Shown one piece after another: positions 8,595 through 15,121 of a stretch of DNA of 16,043 nt. Origin of the DNA: Lachnospiraceae bacterium (GTDB lineage: Bacteria > Bacillota > Clostridia > Lachnospirales > Lachnospiraceae); NCBI GenBank assembly GCA_019420465.1, contig JAHZHB010000026.1, positions 1 through 16,043 of the forward strand. The letters are read 5' to 3'. Position numbers and translations under genes: made by a program. The first letter of the stretch is position 1, and every line of letters starts with the position of its first letter. Under the pieces are notes generated by a model. It made no database searches and was not told where the DNA came from. It was given only the letters and a program-made list of their open reading frames with translations.

Positions 8595-8742
8595 GGTTTG
8601 CCGTGCTCCGGTCTGCCCTGCATAGATATAGCAGTTTTAAGCGACTTTACCGAGTAAGTGTCCGAGACTACAGGCTCGGACCGACGGAGGCGGAGCGCAA
8701 AACTGCTATATCTATGCAGGGCAGACCGGAGCACGGCAAACC
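8595..8742. repeat. 44-bp perfect inverted repeat (foldback element)
   Basis: Arms 8595-8638 and 8699-8742 are exact reverse complements over 44 bases, separated by a 60-nt loop. The loop contains its own 7-bp hairpin (8660-8666 with 8675-8681) and a purine/GC-rich tail (8682-8698). No T run follows, so it is not a classical terminator. It fills nearly all of the gap between the permease and malQ and ends 31 nt before the malQ start. Possible origins are a small foldback (MITE-like) element, a dispersed intergenic repeat or a structured RNA. In the transcript it would form a long double-stranded hairpin and an RNase III-type target. Perfect arms imply recent insertion or active upkeep. Confidence 0.95.
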
Positions 8743-8772
8743 TCGCTGATGCTGAGAGAGGAGACAGGTAGT

Positions 8773-10251
8773 ATGGAGAGAAGTGCGGGAATTTTGATGC
8801 CGGTGTTTTCGTTGCCTTCGGCATATGGGATCGGGTGTTTTTCCTGTGAAGCGCGGGAGTTTGTGGATAAGCTTTCTGCGGCCGGTCAGAGCTTCTGGCA
8901 GATTTTGCCGCTGGGGCCGACGGGGTATGGGGATTCACCATATCAGGCATTTTCCACGTTTGCGGGGAATCCGTATTTTATCGATCTGGAGACGTTAAAG
9001 GCCGAGGGGCTTCTGACAGATGCGGAGTGTGCGGCTGTTAAGGCTGAGGTGCCGGATGGCGGAATCGATTATGCGTGGCTGTACCGGAACCGGCCGGAAG
9101 TGCTGAAAAAGGCTTTTGCGCGGTTTGTACCGGATGAGGCGTACAATGCCTTTCTGGAGAAGAATGCATACTGGCTGGAGGATTACAGTCTGTTTATGGC
9201 AATCAAGGACAGCAAGGGTGGCATCTGCTGGACAGAATGGGAAGATGAGCTGAAACGCAGAGATGAAAAGGCGCTGGGTGTACAGAAAGTGCTTTTGTCA
9301 CGGGAGATCGATTTTTACCGGTTCCAGCAGTTTCTGTTCCATAAGCAGTGGATGAGCCTGAAAGGCTATGCGAATGAGAAGGGGATCCGGATCATCGGGG
9401 ATATCCCGATCTATGTGTCTTTGGACAGTTCGGATGCCTGGGCACATCCTGAGCTGTTTGCTGTTGATGAGCATTGTGAGCCGACGGCTGTGGCGGGGGG
9501 TCCGCCGGATGCTTTTTCGGCAACGGGGCAGCTGTGGGGGAATCCGCTGTACCGTTGGGAGTATCATGAGAAAACTGGTTTTTCGTGGTGGCTTGACCGG
9601 CTTTCTCAGTGCTTTGAGATCTACGATGTGGTGCGTATCGATCATTTCCGGGGATTTGAGTCGTATTATGCGATTCCCTACGGTGATCCGACGGCGGAGA
9701 ACGGACACTGGGAGAAGGGGCCGGGTATGAAGCTGTTTGATACAGTGAATAAAAAGATGGGACCGCGTCCGATCATCGCGGAGGATCTGGGGTATCTGAC
9801 GCAGGAGGTTATGGACATGCTGGCGGCTTCCGGGTATCCGGGAATGAAGATCATCCAGTTTGCATTTGATGCCAGAGAGGCGAGCAATTATCTGCCGTAT
9901 CTGTATCCGCATCACTGTGTGGTCTATACGGGAACACATGACAATACGACGTTAAACGGCTGGCTCGATGAGCTTTCGCCGGAGGATTATGCTTTTGCGG
10001 AAGAATATATGGACAATGCGGACCATACCAGAGAACGGAAGGTATGGGATTTTATCCGACTGGCAGTGTCAAGTGTAGCTGATCTGTGCGTGATCCCGAT
10101 GCAGGATTATCTGTGTCTGGGAAAGGAGGCAAGGATCAATCAGCCCTCAACACTTGGCGGGAACTGGACGTGGCGGATAAAAGCGGATGCTTTTTCAGAT
10201 TCGCTGGTGGCAAAGATTTGCCGTTTGATGCAGCTGTATGCCCGCAGCTGA
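8773..10251 (+). CDS. malQ: 4-alpha-glucanotransferase (amylomaltase, GH77)
   Basis: A 492-residue cytoplasmic enzyme that moves alpha-1,4-glucan segments between maltodextrins, releasing glucose and longer chains for phosphorolysis. It has the full GH77 signature: N-terminal RSAGILMPVFSLPSAYGIG, substrate loop GDIPIYV, catalytic nucleophile D290 in VRIDHFRGFE, acid/base E337 in IAEDLG, and transition-state D390 in GTHDNTT. The C terminus has the usual NQPSTLGGNWTWR. Length is normal for bacterial amylomaltase. I chose ATG 8773 because AGAGAGGAG lies 9 nt upstream; an ATG at 8749 would add eight residues unlike the family. It is probably co-transcribed with the transporter through the 44-bp foldback, and it ends at a strong terminator. 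Confidence 0.97.
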   Translation: MERSAGILMPVFSLPSAYGIGCFSCEAREFVDKLSAAGQSFWQILPLGPTGYGDSPYQAFSTFAGNPYFIDLETLKAEGLLTDAECAAVKAEVPDGGIDYAWLYRNRPEVLKKAFARFVPDEAYNAFLEKNAYWLEDYSLFMAIKDSKGGICWTEWEDELKRRDEKALGVQKVLLSREIDFYRFQQFLFHKQWMSLKGYANEKGIRIIGDIPIYVSLDSSDAWAHPELFAVDEHCEPTAVAGGPPDAFSATGQLWGNPLYRWEYHEKTGFSWWLDRLSQCFEIYDVVRIDHFRGFESYYAIPYGDPTAENGHWEKGPGMKLFDTVNKKMGPRPIIAEDLGYLTQEVMDMLAASGYPGMKIIQFAFDAREASNYLPYLYPHHCVVYTGTHDNTTLNGWLDELSPEDYAFAEEYMDNADHTRERKVWDFIRLAVSSVADLCVIPMQDYLCLGKEARINQPSTLGGNWTWRIKADAFSDSLVAKICRLMQLYARS

Positions 10252-10340
10252 AGAGTGTGCATTGACGTGCCGTGTGGCAACGAAAGTCTGTGCAGCCACA
10301 GGTATCTGGCAACAGAAATGTAAAAACAAAATATACAGAC

Positions 10341-10381
10341 AGGGAGATACCGGTGTAACTGGCCGGTATCTCCCTTTTTTT
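10341..10381 (+). terminator. Rho-independent terminator after malQ
   Basis: A 13-bp perfect stem (10341-10353 with 10363-10375), 9-nt loop and a T run through 10381. It lies 90 nt after the malQ stop and closes the sugar locus. Confidence 0.93.
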
Positions 10382-10559
10382 GCCAGTGCATATCAATAAC
10401 TGGTCCGGTGGATCAGTTTTGATTATGCCGGGAATGGTAACATCTGACACAAATTGCCTTTTTTCATTGATACATCCTGTGGTATTCCCTTAAAATATAA
10501 TGTTAAGAATGATTGTCTAAAAACAACAGGACGAAAAATAAACAATGAGGATTAAAAGA
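10382..10559. other. Intergenic stretch with a weak promoter-like site
   Basis: No gene is seen here. TATAAT at 10496-10501 has TTGATA 23 nt upstream (10467-10472), too far apart for a normal promoter. It may be what is left of the promoter of a lost gene whose fragment follows. Confidence 0.4.
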
Positions 10560-10670
10560 TGCCTGTGAAGTAAAGCAGAAAAAGACATTTGTCATCGAGC
10601 CGCAGAAGTTTGTGGGCAAGAGGATCCTTCTGGTAGAAGACAACGAACTGAATATGGAGATCGCGACAGC
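10551..10670 (+). pseudogene. Remnant of a response-regulator receiver domain (hybrid kinase type)
   Basis: One reading frame, open from 10551 (after a TGA) to a TAA at 10698, encodes KTFVIEPQKFVGKRILLVED followed by NELNMEIATA. KRILLVEDNELN-EIA is the characteristic first strand, acidic pocket and first helix of a receiver domain, usually at the C terminus of hybrid histidine kinases. Only about 25 residues of the domain remain. The phospho-acceptor and everything after helix 1 are missing, and there is no start codon with a ribosome site. Similarity stops at about 10670, exactly where the promoter of the LUD gene begins. This is a gene fragment left by a deletion or rearrangement. Confidence 0.72.
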
Positions 10671-10699
10671 TTGTAAATTCGGCTGGAATCTACTATACT
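10671..10699 (+). promoter_or_regulatory. Sigma-A promoter of the LUD-domain gene
   Basis: TTGTAA (10671-10676), a 17-nt spacer and TATACT (10694-10699) make a good vegetative promoter 31 nt before the start codon. It abuts the receiver-domain remnant. Confidence 0.75.
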
Positions 10700-10729
10700 A
10701 AGAAGAAAAAGAAACCGGAGGTGCAGACC

Positions 10730-11356
10730 ATGGATGAAAATATGAGAAAAAGAAACGAACAGCTGGCCAAAACAGTGATCAAGGGGCTGGCATCCCGCAA
10801 TATGACCGGTCATTATGCCGCTAACAGGAAAGAAGCTTTAAAAGAGGCTTTAAAGCTGATCCCTGAGGGCAGTACGATCGCTATGGGCGGCTGTATGAGC
10901 GCTCACGAGATCGGCCTGATCCGTGTACTTGAAGAGGGCAATTACAATTACCTCGACCGTGCAAAATTCAGCCCGCGTGAGGGACTTATGGCAGCATATG
11001 ATGCGGATATCTTTCTGTCAAGTGTCAATGCGATCACAGACGACGGCATCCTGATCAATATCGATGGCAATGCCAACCGTGTCTCCTGCATTGCACAGGG
11101 ACCAAGAAAAGTAGTGTTTATTGTGGGCATCAATAAGGTCTGTCCGGATTTTGACAGTGCCATGAAGCATGCCAGAAATACAGCTGCACCGGCCAACGCC
11201 CAGAGAGTTAACTGTCAGACCCCGTGCAGGGAGACGGGCAAATGCTATGACTGCAAATCGCCGGATACGATCTGTTGTCAGTTCCTGGTGACCAGATATT
11301 CCCGTCACGAGGACCGCATCCATGTGATTCTTGTCAATGATACGCTGGGCTTCTAA
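10730..11356 (+). CDS. LUD-domain protein (LutC/YkgG-like, DUF162)
   Basis: A 208-residue protein of the LUD domain family, whose best-known members take part in lactate utilisation (LutB/LutC). Visible features are an N-terminal helical part (NEQLAKTVIKGLASRNM), the glycine-rich SxxMGGCMSAHEIGL segment, the DIFLSSVNAITDDGILINIDGNANRVS core and the GPRKVVFIVGINKV strand. A cysteine-rich tail (CQTPC, GKCYDC, ICCQF) is typical of stand-alone clostridial members. The tail could bind metal, but this is unproven. ATG 10730 is preferred, with GGAGGTG 7 nt upstream; an in-frame GTG at 10721 overlaps that ribosome site. The gene appears monocistronic with its own promoter and downstream hairpins. No lactate permease or lutAB partner is in the window, so its substrate is open. 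Confidence 0.88.
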   Translation: MDENMRKRNEQLAKTVIKGLASRNMTGHYAANRKEALKEALKLIPEGSTIAMGGCMSAHEIGLIRVLEEGNYNYLDRAKFSPREGLMAAYDADIFLSSVNAITDDGILINIDGNANRVSCIAQGPRKVVFIVGINKVCPDFDSAMKHARNTAAPANAQRVNCQTPCRETGKCYDCKSPDTICCQFLVTRYSRHEDRIHVILVNDTLGF

Positions 11357-11383
11357 AGAAGGCACGTGTTATCAGACATACCG

Positions 11384-11410
11384 AGCAGCCATTTCATAAA
11401 GATGGCTGCT
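11384..11410 (+). terminator. Hairpin terminator after the LUD-domain gene
   Basis: A 9-bp stem (11384-11392 with 11402-11410) is followed by a broken T-rich tail. A second short palindrome lies at 11428-11447 with no T run. Termination here is likely but not strong. Confidence 0.6.
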
Positions 11411-11453
11411 TTGTCGCTTTATAGGAAAGTTCGCCGTTCGGCGAACTCTTGAA

Positions 11454-11480
11454 TAAAAATGCCCGCACAAAGGCGGGCAT
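11454..11480 (-). terminator. Hairpin at the IS91 ori-type end, also a - strand terminator
   Basis: On the - strand, ATGCCCGC (11480-11473) pairs with GCGGGCAT (11466-11459) around a 6-nt loop and is followed by TTTTTATT. It can stop transcription of the IS genes and also marks the transposition end beside CAAG. Confidence 0.75.
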
Positions 11481-11499
11481 GAAAAACAGACATTTTGAT

Positions 11500-11682
11500 T
11501 TAGAAGATGAAAAATCCTTCGCCTTCTTCGAAAATGTCATCGAGATCTTCATTTAGAAAATATTCCATATCCAGAAGCTCCTCGTCGCTCATGCGACGAA
11601 TGTCCTTCGGAGTCATACCTTCTGGGGGATTATTGATATATTTTTGGCGTAACTCTTTTATGTTTTCTTTCGTGGGATACAT
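11500..11682 (-). CDS. Small acidic protein of the IS91-like element
   Basis: A 60-residue acidic protein, MYPTKENIKELRQKY then PPEGMTPKDIRRMSDEELLDMEYFLNEDLDDIFEEGEGFFIF. It starts with a basic helix and ends in a strongly acidic stretch; no cysteines, signal peptide or membrane segment are seen. I do not recognise the family. It lies between the transposase stop and the ori hairpin, 46 nt after the transposase, and both probably share a transcript. The ATG at 11682 directly abuts AAAAGGAGG, an unusually short spacing. The frame stays open upstream to a TTG at 11787 inside the transposase gene, but that start lacks a ribosome site. It could be an accessory factor for transposition. Confidence 0.6.
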   Translation of the reverse strand: MYPTKENIKELRQKYINNPPEGMTPKDIRRMSDEELLDMEYFLNEDLDDIFEEGEGFFIF

Positions 11683-11728
11683 CCTCCTTTTAAAGAAGAT
11701 TGTAACATAGATAAACCGATTCGCATAG

Positions 11729-12880
11729 CTAGCCAGGGACTCTTTTCTTACGGGATCGGGACATGGCTTTCTCGTAAAGTTCTTCAAGAGAAACGCGTTT
11801 GTGGTTATATTTTAATTCCAGAAACACCATAATGGTTCCGCATTTCGGACATTTAAGGGGGGCGTATCCAAAGGAAGAAAGTATGGCATTTCTCCATCGG
11901 GTGAAATTCTTGTAGAAAGCTGCTTTTTCGCGTGAGACAGCTCGGTTTAGATGTTTGTCTATGTCTCTGTGGCGTGCGTATAGACCGCCATAGCGAATCA
12001 TTTTAAAGCTCTTTTCCGGGATGTGTCGGATGAGCCTTTGAATAAATTCCATAGCCGGTATTGTTTCTTCAACGTACTGCTCGTCTTCATGCCGGTTATA
12101 GTGAAATGTGACGAATTCACCATCATAGTTATCAATACGGGAAGTAGCGATAACAGGCCGTCCAAGATAACGGCCAATGTATTTGATGGCAGATCGGGAG
12201 TCGCATTTTTGCGGTTTGGCATAGACATAGAACTCATGAGGATGATCTTTGTAACAGGAAGATTTAATCTTTTTGAAAGAAGAATCAAGATGTTGTTTCA
12301 TTTCATTAAGGAGAGCTGTACGGAAAGCATTGCGAAGGAATGTATAATTAAAATGTTTAATATTGCACCAGAAACCGTCATCACTATAGCCGCCTTCAGA
12401 AATGAGACAGTGGATGTGAGGGTTCCATTTTAGGTCTCTGCCAAAGGTGTGCAGAACCATGATATATCCAGGAGTAAAGTTTTTAGACATATTCATTTTA
12501 TAAAACAGACGTGAAAAGACACTTGAGACGGAGTGGAAAAGACAATTAAGCAGATCACGGTCTTTAAAAAAGAAATGACGAAGATTTTCGTCAATAGTAA
12601 AAACACAGTGGCGATGAGGAATAGAAATAAGTTTAGATGCCATTGCATGAGTGCGAGTGATAGAATATTTATTGCCGCAGGAAGGACAGAAGCGCCTGTG
12701 GCATCTGAAAGGTAAGAACTTAAGCTCATCACAACAAGGGCACCCAAACATGGCACCGCCAAAGGAAGGATCCCCGCAATTGATCATTTTATCCACGTTT
12801 TCAATAACTGAAGGACGGGGATGTAATGTATAAATCATTTCTTCATAATGGTCAATGAAAATATCTTTTAAAACATTCAT
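11729..12880 (-). CDS. IS91-family Y2/HUH transposase
   Basis: A 383-residue rolling-circle transposase. The N-terminal zinc-binding domain has Cys clusters CPCC (47-50) and CHRRFCPSC (60-68). The central nuclease has the HUH motif HIH (H155, H157, in KWNPHIHCLI). The catalytic tyrosine pair Y234 and Y238 (YIGRY) has the Y-x3-Y spacing of IS91 Y2 enzymes. A further CPKC near the C terminus may bind zinc. It nicks single-stranded DNA at the ori end and moves one strand at a time. I prefer ATG 12880 (MNVLKDIFIDHYEE); the frame extends to a TTG at 12928 inside the terminal hairpin. No clear ribosome site precedes either, so expression may be weak. All key residues are intact. Confidence 0.9.
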   Translation of the reverse strand: MNVLKDIFIDHYEEMIYTLHPRPSVIENVDKMINCGDPSFGGAMFGCPCCDELKFLPFRCHRRFCPSCGNKYSITRTHAMASKLISIPHRHCVFTIDENLRHFFFKDRDLLNCLFHSVSSVFSRLFYKMNMSKNFTPGYIMVLHTFGRDLKWNPHIHCLISEGGYSDDGFWCNIKHFNYTFLRNAFRTALLNEMKQHLDSSFKKIKSSCYKDHPHEFYVYAKPQKCDSRSAIKYIGRYLGRPVIATSRIDNYDGEFVTFHYNRHEDEQYVEETIPAMEFIQRLIRHIPEKSFKMIRYGGLYARHRDIDKHLNRAVSREKAAFYKNFTRWRNAILSSFGYAPLKCPKCGTIMVFLELKYNHKRVSLEELYEKAMSRSRKKRVPG

Positions 12881-12913
12881 ACGATTATTATGAGGGAAAA
12901 TGAAACAAAAAGA

Positions 12914-12941
12914 AACCCCTCCCCTCAAGATTGAGGGAGGG
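12914..12941. repeat. Imperfect hairpin at the 5' end of the IS91-like element
   Basis: CCTCC-C-CTCAA (12917-12928 region) can pair with TTGAGGGAGG (12930-12940) with one bulged base and a tiny loop. It lies upstream of the transposase start and probably belongs to the ter-type end. Confidence 0.5.
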
Positions 12942-12960
12942 CACTGAAAAAGTAGATAAT

Positions 12961-13009
12961 ACCGCCTGTATTTGGTACAATGTATATATCAAATATAGGC
13001 GGTGTTTTT
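12961..13009 (+). terminator. Long AT/GC hairpin with T run just outside the IS element
   Basis: A 16-bp stem with wobble pairs (12961-12976 with 12988-13003), an 11-nt loop and TTTTT on the + strand. It looks like an intrinsic terminator, but no + strand gene now precedes it. It may have belonged to a gene displaced by the IS element. Confidence 0.5.
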
Positions 13010-13110
13010 AGGGCATTTTCTGCTGGCTGTTTCTAAATTAAGGAGCGGTAATCTCCTGCTGTTAGTAGGCTTGGGGTACGGTTTTCAGAAGGATTATCAG
13101 AAAAATAACA
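13010..13110. other. Intergenic stretch with nothing recognised
   Basis: Between the hairpin at 12961-13009 and the Rpn promoter I see no gene, repeat or clear signal. Confidence 0.4.
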
Positions 13111-13138
13111 TTGACTTAAAATAGAAATATGATACTAT
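13111..13138 (+). promoter_or_regulatory. Promoter of Rpn-like copy 1
   Basis: TTGACT (13111-13116), a 16-nt spacer and TACTAT (13133-13138). The same promoter layout occurs before copy 2 at 15237-15266. Confidence 0.65.
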
Positions 13139-13201
13139 AAATATATGACGTATTTTCATCTCTTTTAAGCACATTTCATTTCTTATCTGTTAGTGAAAAC
13201 T

Positions 13202-13237
13202 CTCGAAAATCCCTGCTATGTCACTATTCATAGCGGG
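13202..13237 (+). repeat. Leader hairpin of Rpn-like copy 1
   Basis: TCGAAAATCCCTGCTATGTCA (first bases from 13203) is shared with copy 2 at about 15328. Here CCTGCTATG (13212-13220) pairs with CATAGCGGG (13229-13237), 9 bp with one wobble. In copy 2 the hairpin is a perfect 23-bp repeat. Confidence 0.65.
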
Positions 13238-13288
13238 AGGGTAAAGCTAACAGCGTCTCCTGCTTTTAAAAATCAAAGGAGGAGACCA

Positions 13289-14105
13289 TTGGAAAAAAGA
13301 TTTTACGGTATGCAGAACGATTATATGTTTCGGGAAGTGCTGCAGAAATCACGGCCGGCATTAAAAAGTCTTCTGTGCGCATTACTGCATCTCGATGAAT
13401 TGGAGATCGCTTCTGTAGAGATCATGAACCCCATAGAACTGGGAGAAACAATTGACAGCAAAACCTGTATGCTTGATATTAAGACAGAACTAAACAAAAA
13501 CAAAGTGATCAATATTGAGTTGCAGATCCAACGCCAGAGTTTCTGGCCGGAACGTTCGTTGTTGTATTGGGCAAGATGCTTTAATGAGCTGGAAAGCGGA
13601 AAACCATATGATTCTCTGCGGGAAAGTTGTCATATAGGTATTCTGGCATTTACCCTGTTTCCGGAAGAAGCGGAGTTCTATTCGGAATCAATATACAGAC
13701 AAATTCTGCATTCGCATACTGGATCTGACCAAAATGGAGATGGCAGATGAAGATACACAAAAAGATATCTTACAGTGGGCCAGAATGATCAAAGCCGGCA
13801 GCAGAGAAAAACTGGACGCTATAGCAGAAGAAAGGCAGGTATTTAAGGAAGTGGCAGAGCTGATAAACGTATTAAATAATGACAAGAAGATCCGGGAACA
13901 GTGTGAGGCACGTTTCTTTTATGAGTGTGATATGGCGAGCATGCGCGCGGAGGGACGTGAAGAAGGTCGTGCGGAAGGGCAGACAGAAATTATTGGTCAA
14001 CTTTATAACAATGGGTTCAGTGCGGAAAAAATTGCAGAGATTACAGGAAGAAAAACAGAGGAAATCAATGCAAGGATCCGACAATATGCCTGCATAGAGA
14101 AATAG
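13289..14105 (+). pseudogene. Rpn-family PD-(D/E)XK nuclease/transposase-like gene, frameshifted (copy 1)
   Basis: The original product, about 280 residues, belongs to the recombination-promoting nuclease (Rpn) / PD-(D/E)XK transposase-like family. Visible parts are the start MEKRFYGMQNDYMFREVL, nuclease core LDIKTEL then INIELQIQ (D...E-x-Q), FWPERSLLYWARCFNEL, and the tail RILDLTKMEMADED through FFYECDMASMRAEGREEG. The start is TTG 13289 with AAAGGAGGAG just upstream. Compared with copy 2 (15613-15645), a 29-nt deletion between FYSE and YTDKF (about 13692-13696) shifts the frame. The first frame then ends at 13750 and the second half continues in another frame to 14105. The nuclease core is kept in the first part, so a short product may still form, but the gene is broken. 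Confidence 0.82.
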
Positions 14106-14147
14106 TGTTTTGCGGTTCTATGTGTATACAGAGTAAAGGAGCAGAAT

Positions 14148-14411
14148 ATGACAATAAAATGTCCTGCAAACATACGCTTACAGGATTACCTGCTAAGTCA
14201 GAAAGTAAAAGTAAAAACACCCTGCGGATGCAGAGGAAACTGTGGCAGATGTTTTATCAAAGTTATTGAAGGAGAGTTAAAGATCACCTCCGCAGATAAA
14301 CTGTGGCTGTCTGAGGAACAGCTGAAAGAGGGATATCGTCTGCTGTGCCAGGCTTTCCTGACAGAACCATGTGTGATCGAGGTTGACGAGGATCGTCTTG
14401 CGGCAATATAA
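14148..14411 (+). CDS. Stand-alone [2Fe-2S] ferredoxin-like protein
   Basis: An 87-residue protein with a plant-type [2Fe-2S] binding motif: C26, C32, C35 in CGCRGNCGRC and the distant C67 in RLLCQA. An extra C28 replaces the usual glycine. The pattern, including IEGEL and LSEEQLKEGYRLLCQ, matches the N-terminal domain of corrinoid-activation (RamA-like, ASKHA) proteins more than photosynthetic ferredoxins. Here it stands alone, without the large ASKHA part. AAAGGAG lies 6-7 nt before the ATG. A likely role is one-electron transfer. The neighbouring gene is a desulfoferrodoxin-type protein, which needs an electron donor; partnership is an inference. A 73-nt gap with a promoter-like site separates the two. 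Confidence 0.85.
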   Translation: MTIKCPANIRLQDYLLSQKVKVKTPCGCRGNCGRCFIKVIEGELKITSADKLWLSEEQLKEGYRLLCQAFLTEPCVIEVDEDRLAAI

Positions 14412-14431
14412 TGCAGTCTACTCTGCGTAGG

Positions 14432-14460
14432 TTGAGCCACTCCTTCGTTGATGTTATTCT
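14432..14460 (+). promoter_or_regulatory. Candidate promoter of the HTH-desulfoferrodoxin gene
   Basis: TTGAGC (14432-14437), a 17-nt spacer and TATTCT (14455-14460) lie 25 nt before the start codon. This allows separate transcription from the ferredoxin gene. Confidence 0.5.
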
Positions 14461-14484
14461 GTTCTTCGAAAGGAGGGAATTATC

Positions 14485-15069
14485 ATGAATCAATATGTGA
14501 CGGGTGCGGTCATCCGAAAACTTCGGGAACAGAAAAGTATGACACAGGCGGAATTGGCAGAAATCCTGCAGGTCAGTGACAAGGCAGTATCCAAGTGGGA
14601 AACAGGGCATGGATATCCCGATATCACCTTATTGGAACCACTGGCCGCGGCATTGGGAATATCGGTTCTCGAGCTGCTTTCCGGAGAGGATATTCACAAT
14701 ACAAATCGCTGTGCCAATATGCTTCGTTCCCTGTGGTATGTCTGTCCTGTCTGCGGAAATGTGATCCACAGCACTGGCCAGGCTATGGTCTGCTGCTGCG
14801 CTATTGCGCTGCCGCCGATGGAAGCGGAGACTGTTGACAATGACCACAGCATCAGAACGGAGATTGTGGAGGATGAGTATTATGTGACCATGGACCATCC
14901 CATGACAAAGGAGCATTATATTTCTTTTCTGGCAGCAGTTTCCGATAATGGTGTGCAGCTGTTCAAGCTGTATCCTGAGGGAAACGCAGAGGCGAGATTT
15001 AATAGAAGCAGAACAAAGTATCTGTATGCATACTGCAACAGGCATGGGTTGTTCAGAATAAAATTATAG
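14485..15069 (+). CDS. XRE-type helix-turn-helix fused to desulfoferrodoxin (superoxide reductase)
   Basis: A 194-residue protein. Residues 6-66 form an XRE/Cro-type HTH (IRKLREQKSMTQAELAEIL-VSDKAVSKWETG). From 86 on it reads as a desulfoferrodoxin. A desulforedoxin-like iron site is visible as C87, C90 and the pair C103/C104 (YVCPVCGN...MVCCC). The superoxide reductase centre has H121, H138 and H144 (HPMTKEHYI) and C184 and H187 in YCNRHG, which together cover the Fe(His)4Cys ligand set. Superoxide reductases turn superoxide into peroxide in anaerobes without releasing oxygen. The fusion could be a redox sensor that regulates genes, an enzyme controlling its own synthesis, or both. GGAGGG lies 9 nt before the ATG. 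Domain calls are from motifs; the function of the fusion is inferred. Confidence 0.85.
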   Translation: MNQYVTGAVIRKLREQKSMTQAELAEILQVSDKAVSKWETGHGYPDITLLEPLAAALGISVLELLSGEDIHNTNRCANMLRSLWYVCPVCGNVIHSTGQAMVCCCAIALPPMEAETVDNDHSIRTEIVEDEYYVTMDHPMTKEHYISFLAAVSDNGVQLFKLYPEGNAEARFNRSRTKYLYAYCNRHGLFRIKL

Positions 15070-15121
15070 CCATATCTGAACGGAATGAAAGATATTAGAA
15101 AGACGCACATTAAAGGAATGG

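Larger units (their letters stand above)
11452..12950 (-). mobile_element. IS91-family insertion element (right boundary approximate)
   Basis: The element lies on the - strand and carries a Y2/HUH transposase and a 60-residue ORF. Its 3' (ori-type) end shows a GC-rich hairpin (11459-11466 with 11473-11480), then eight AT bases, then CAAG on the - strand (CTTG at 11448-11451). CAAG or GAAC next to the ori end is the known target of IS91, which makes no target duplication, and none is seen. At the other end, a G/C-rich imperfect hairpin (about 12914-12941) upstream of the transposase may be the ter end. The exact edge there cannot be set from this sequence alone; it probably falls between 12943 and 12960. 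Confidence 0.8.

Noticed and set aside
8595..8742. The foldback as an ordinary terminator
   Set aside because: The arms are 44 bp with a 60-nt loop and no T run on either strand; it lies between genes that probably belong to one transcript.
8513..8950. 145-residue open frame on the - strand
   Set aside because: It covers the foldback and the start of malQ, has biased shadow-type composition and no ribosome site.
9298..9939. 213-residue open frame on the - strand inside malQ
   Set aside because: It is fully antisense to conserved GH77 motifs and has no recognisable family.
11428..11447. Short palindrome before the IS element as an IS end or attachment site
   Set aside because: It lies outside the CTTG flank and has no copy at the other end of the element.
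12023..12433. 136-residue open frame on the + strand inside the IS91 transposase
   Set aside because: It is antisense to the HUH and tyrosine motifs, which are intact on the other strand.
13193..13288. N-terminal extension of the Rpn copy 1 frame
   Set aside because: It runs through the leader hairpin; TTG 13289 has a strong ribosome site and begins with the family's usual residues.
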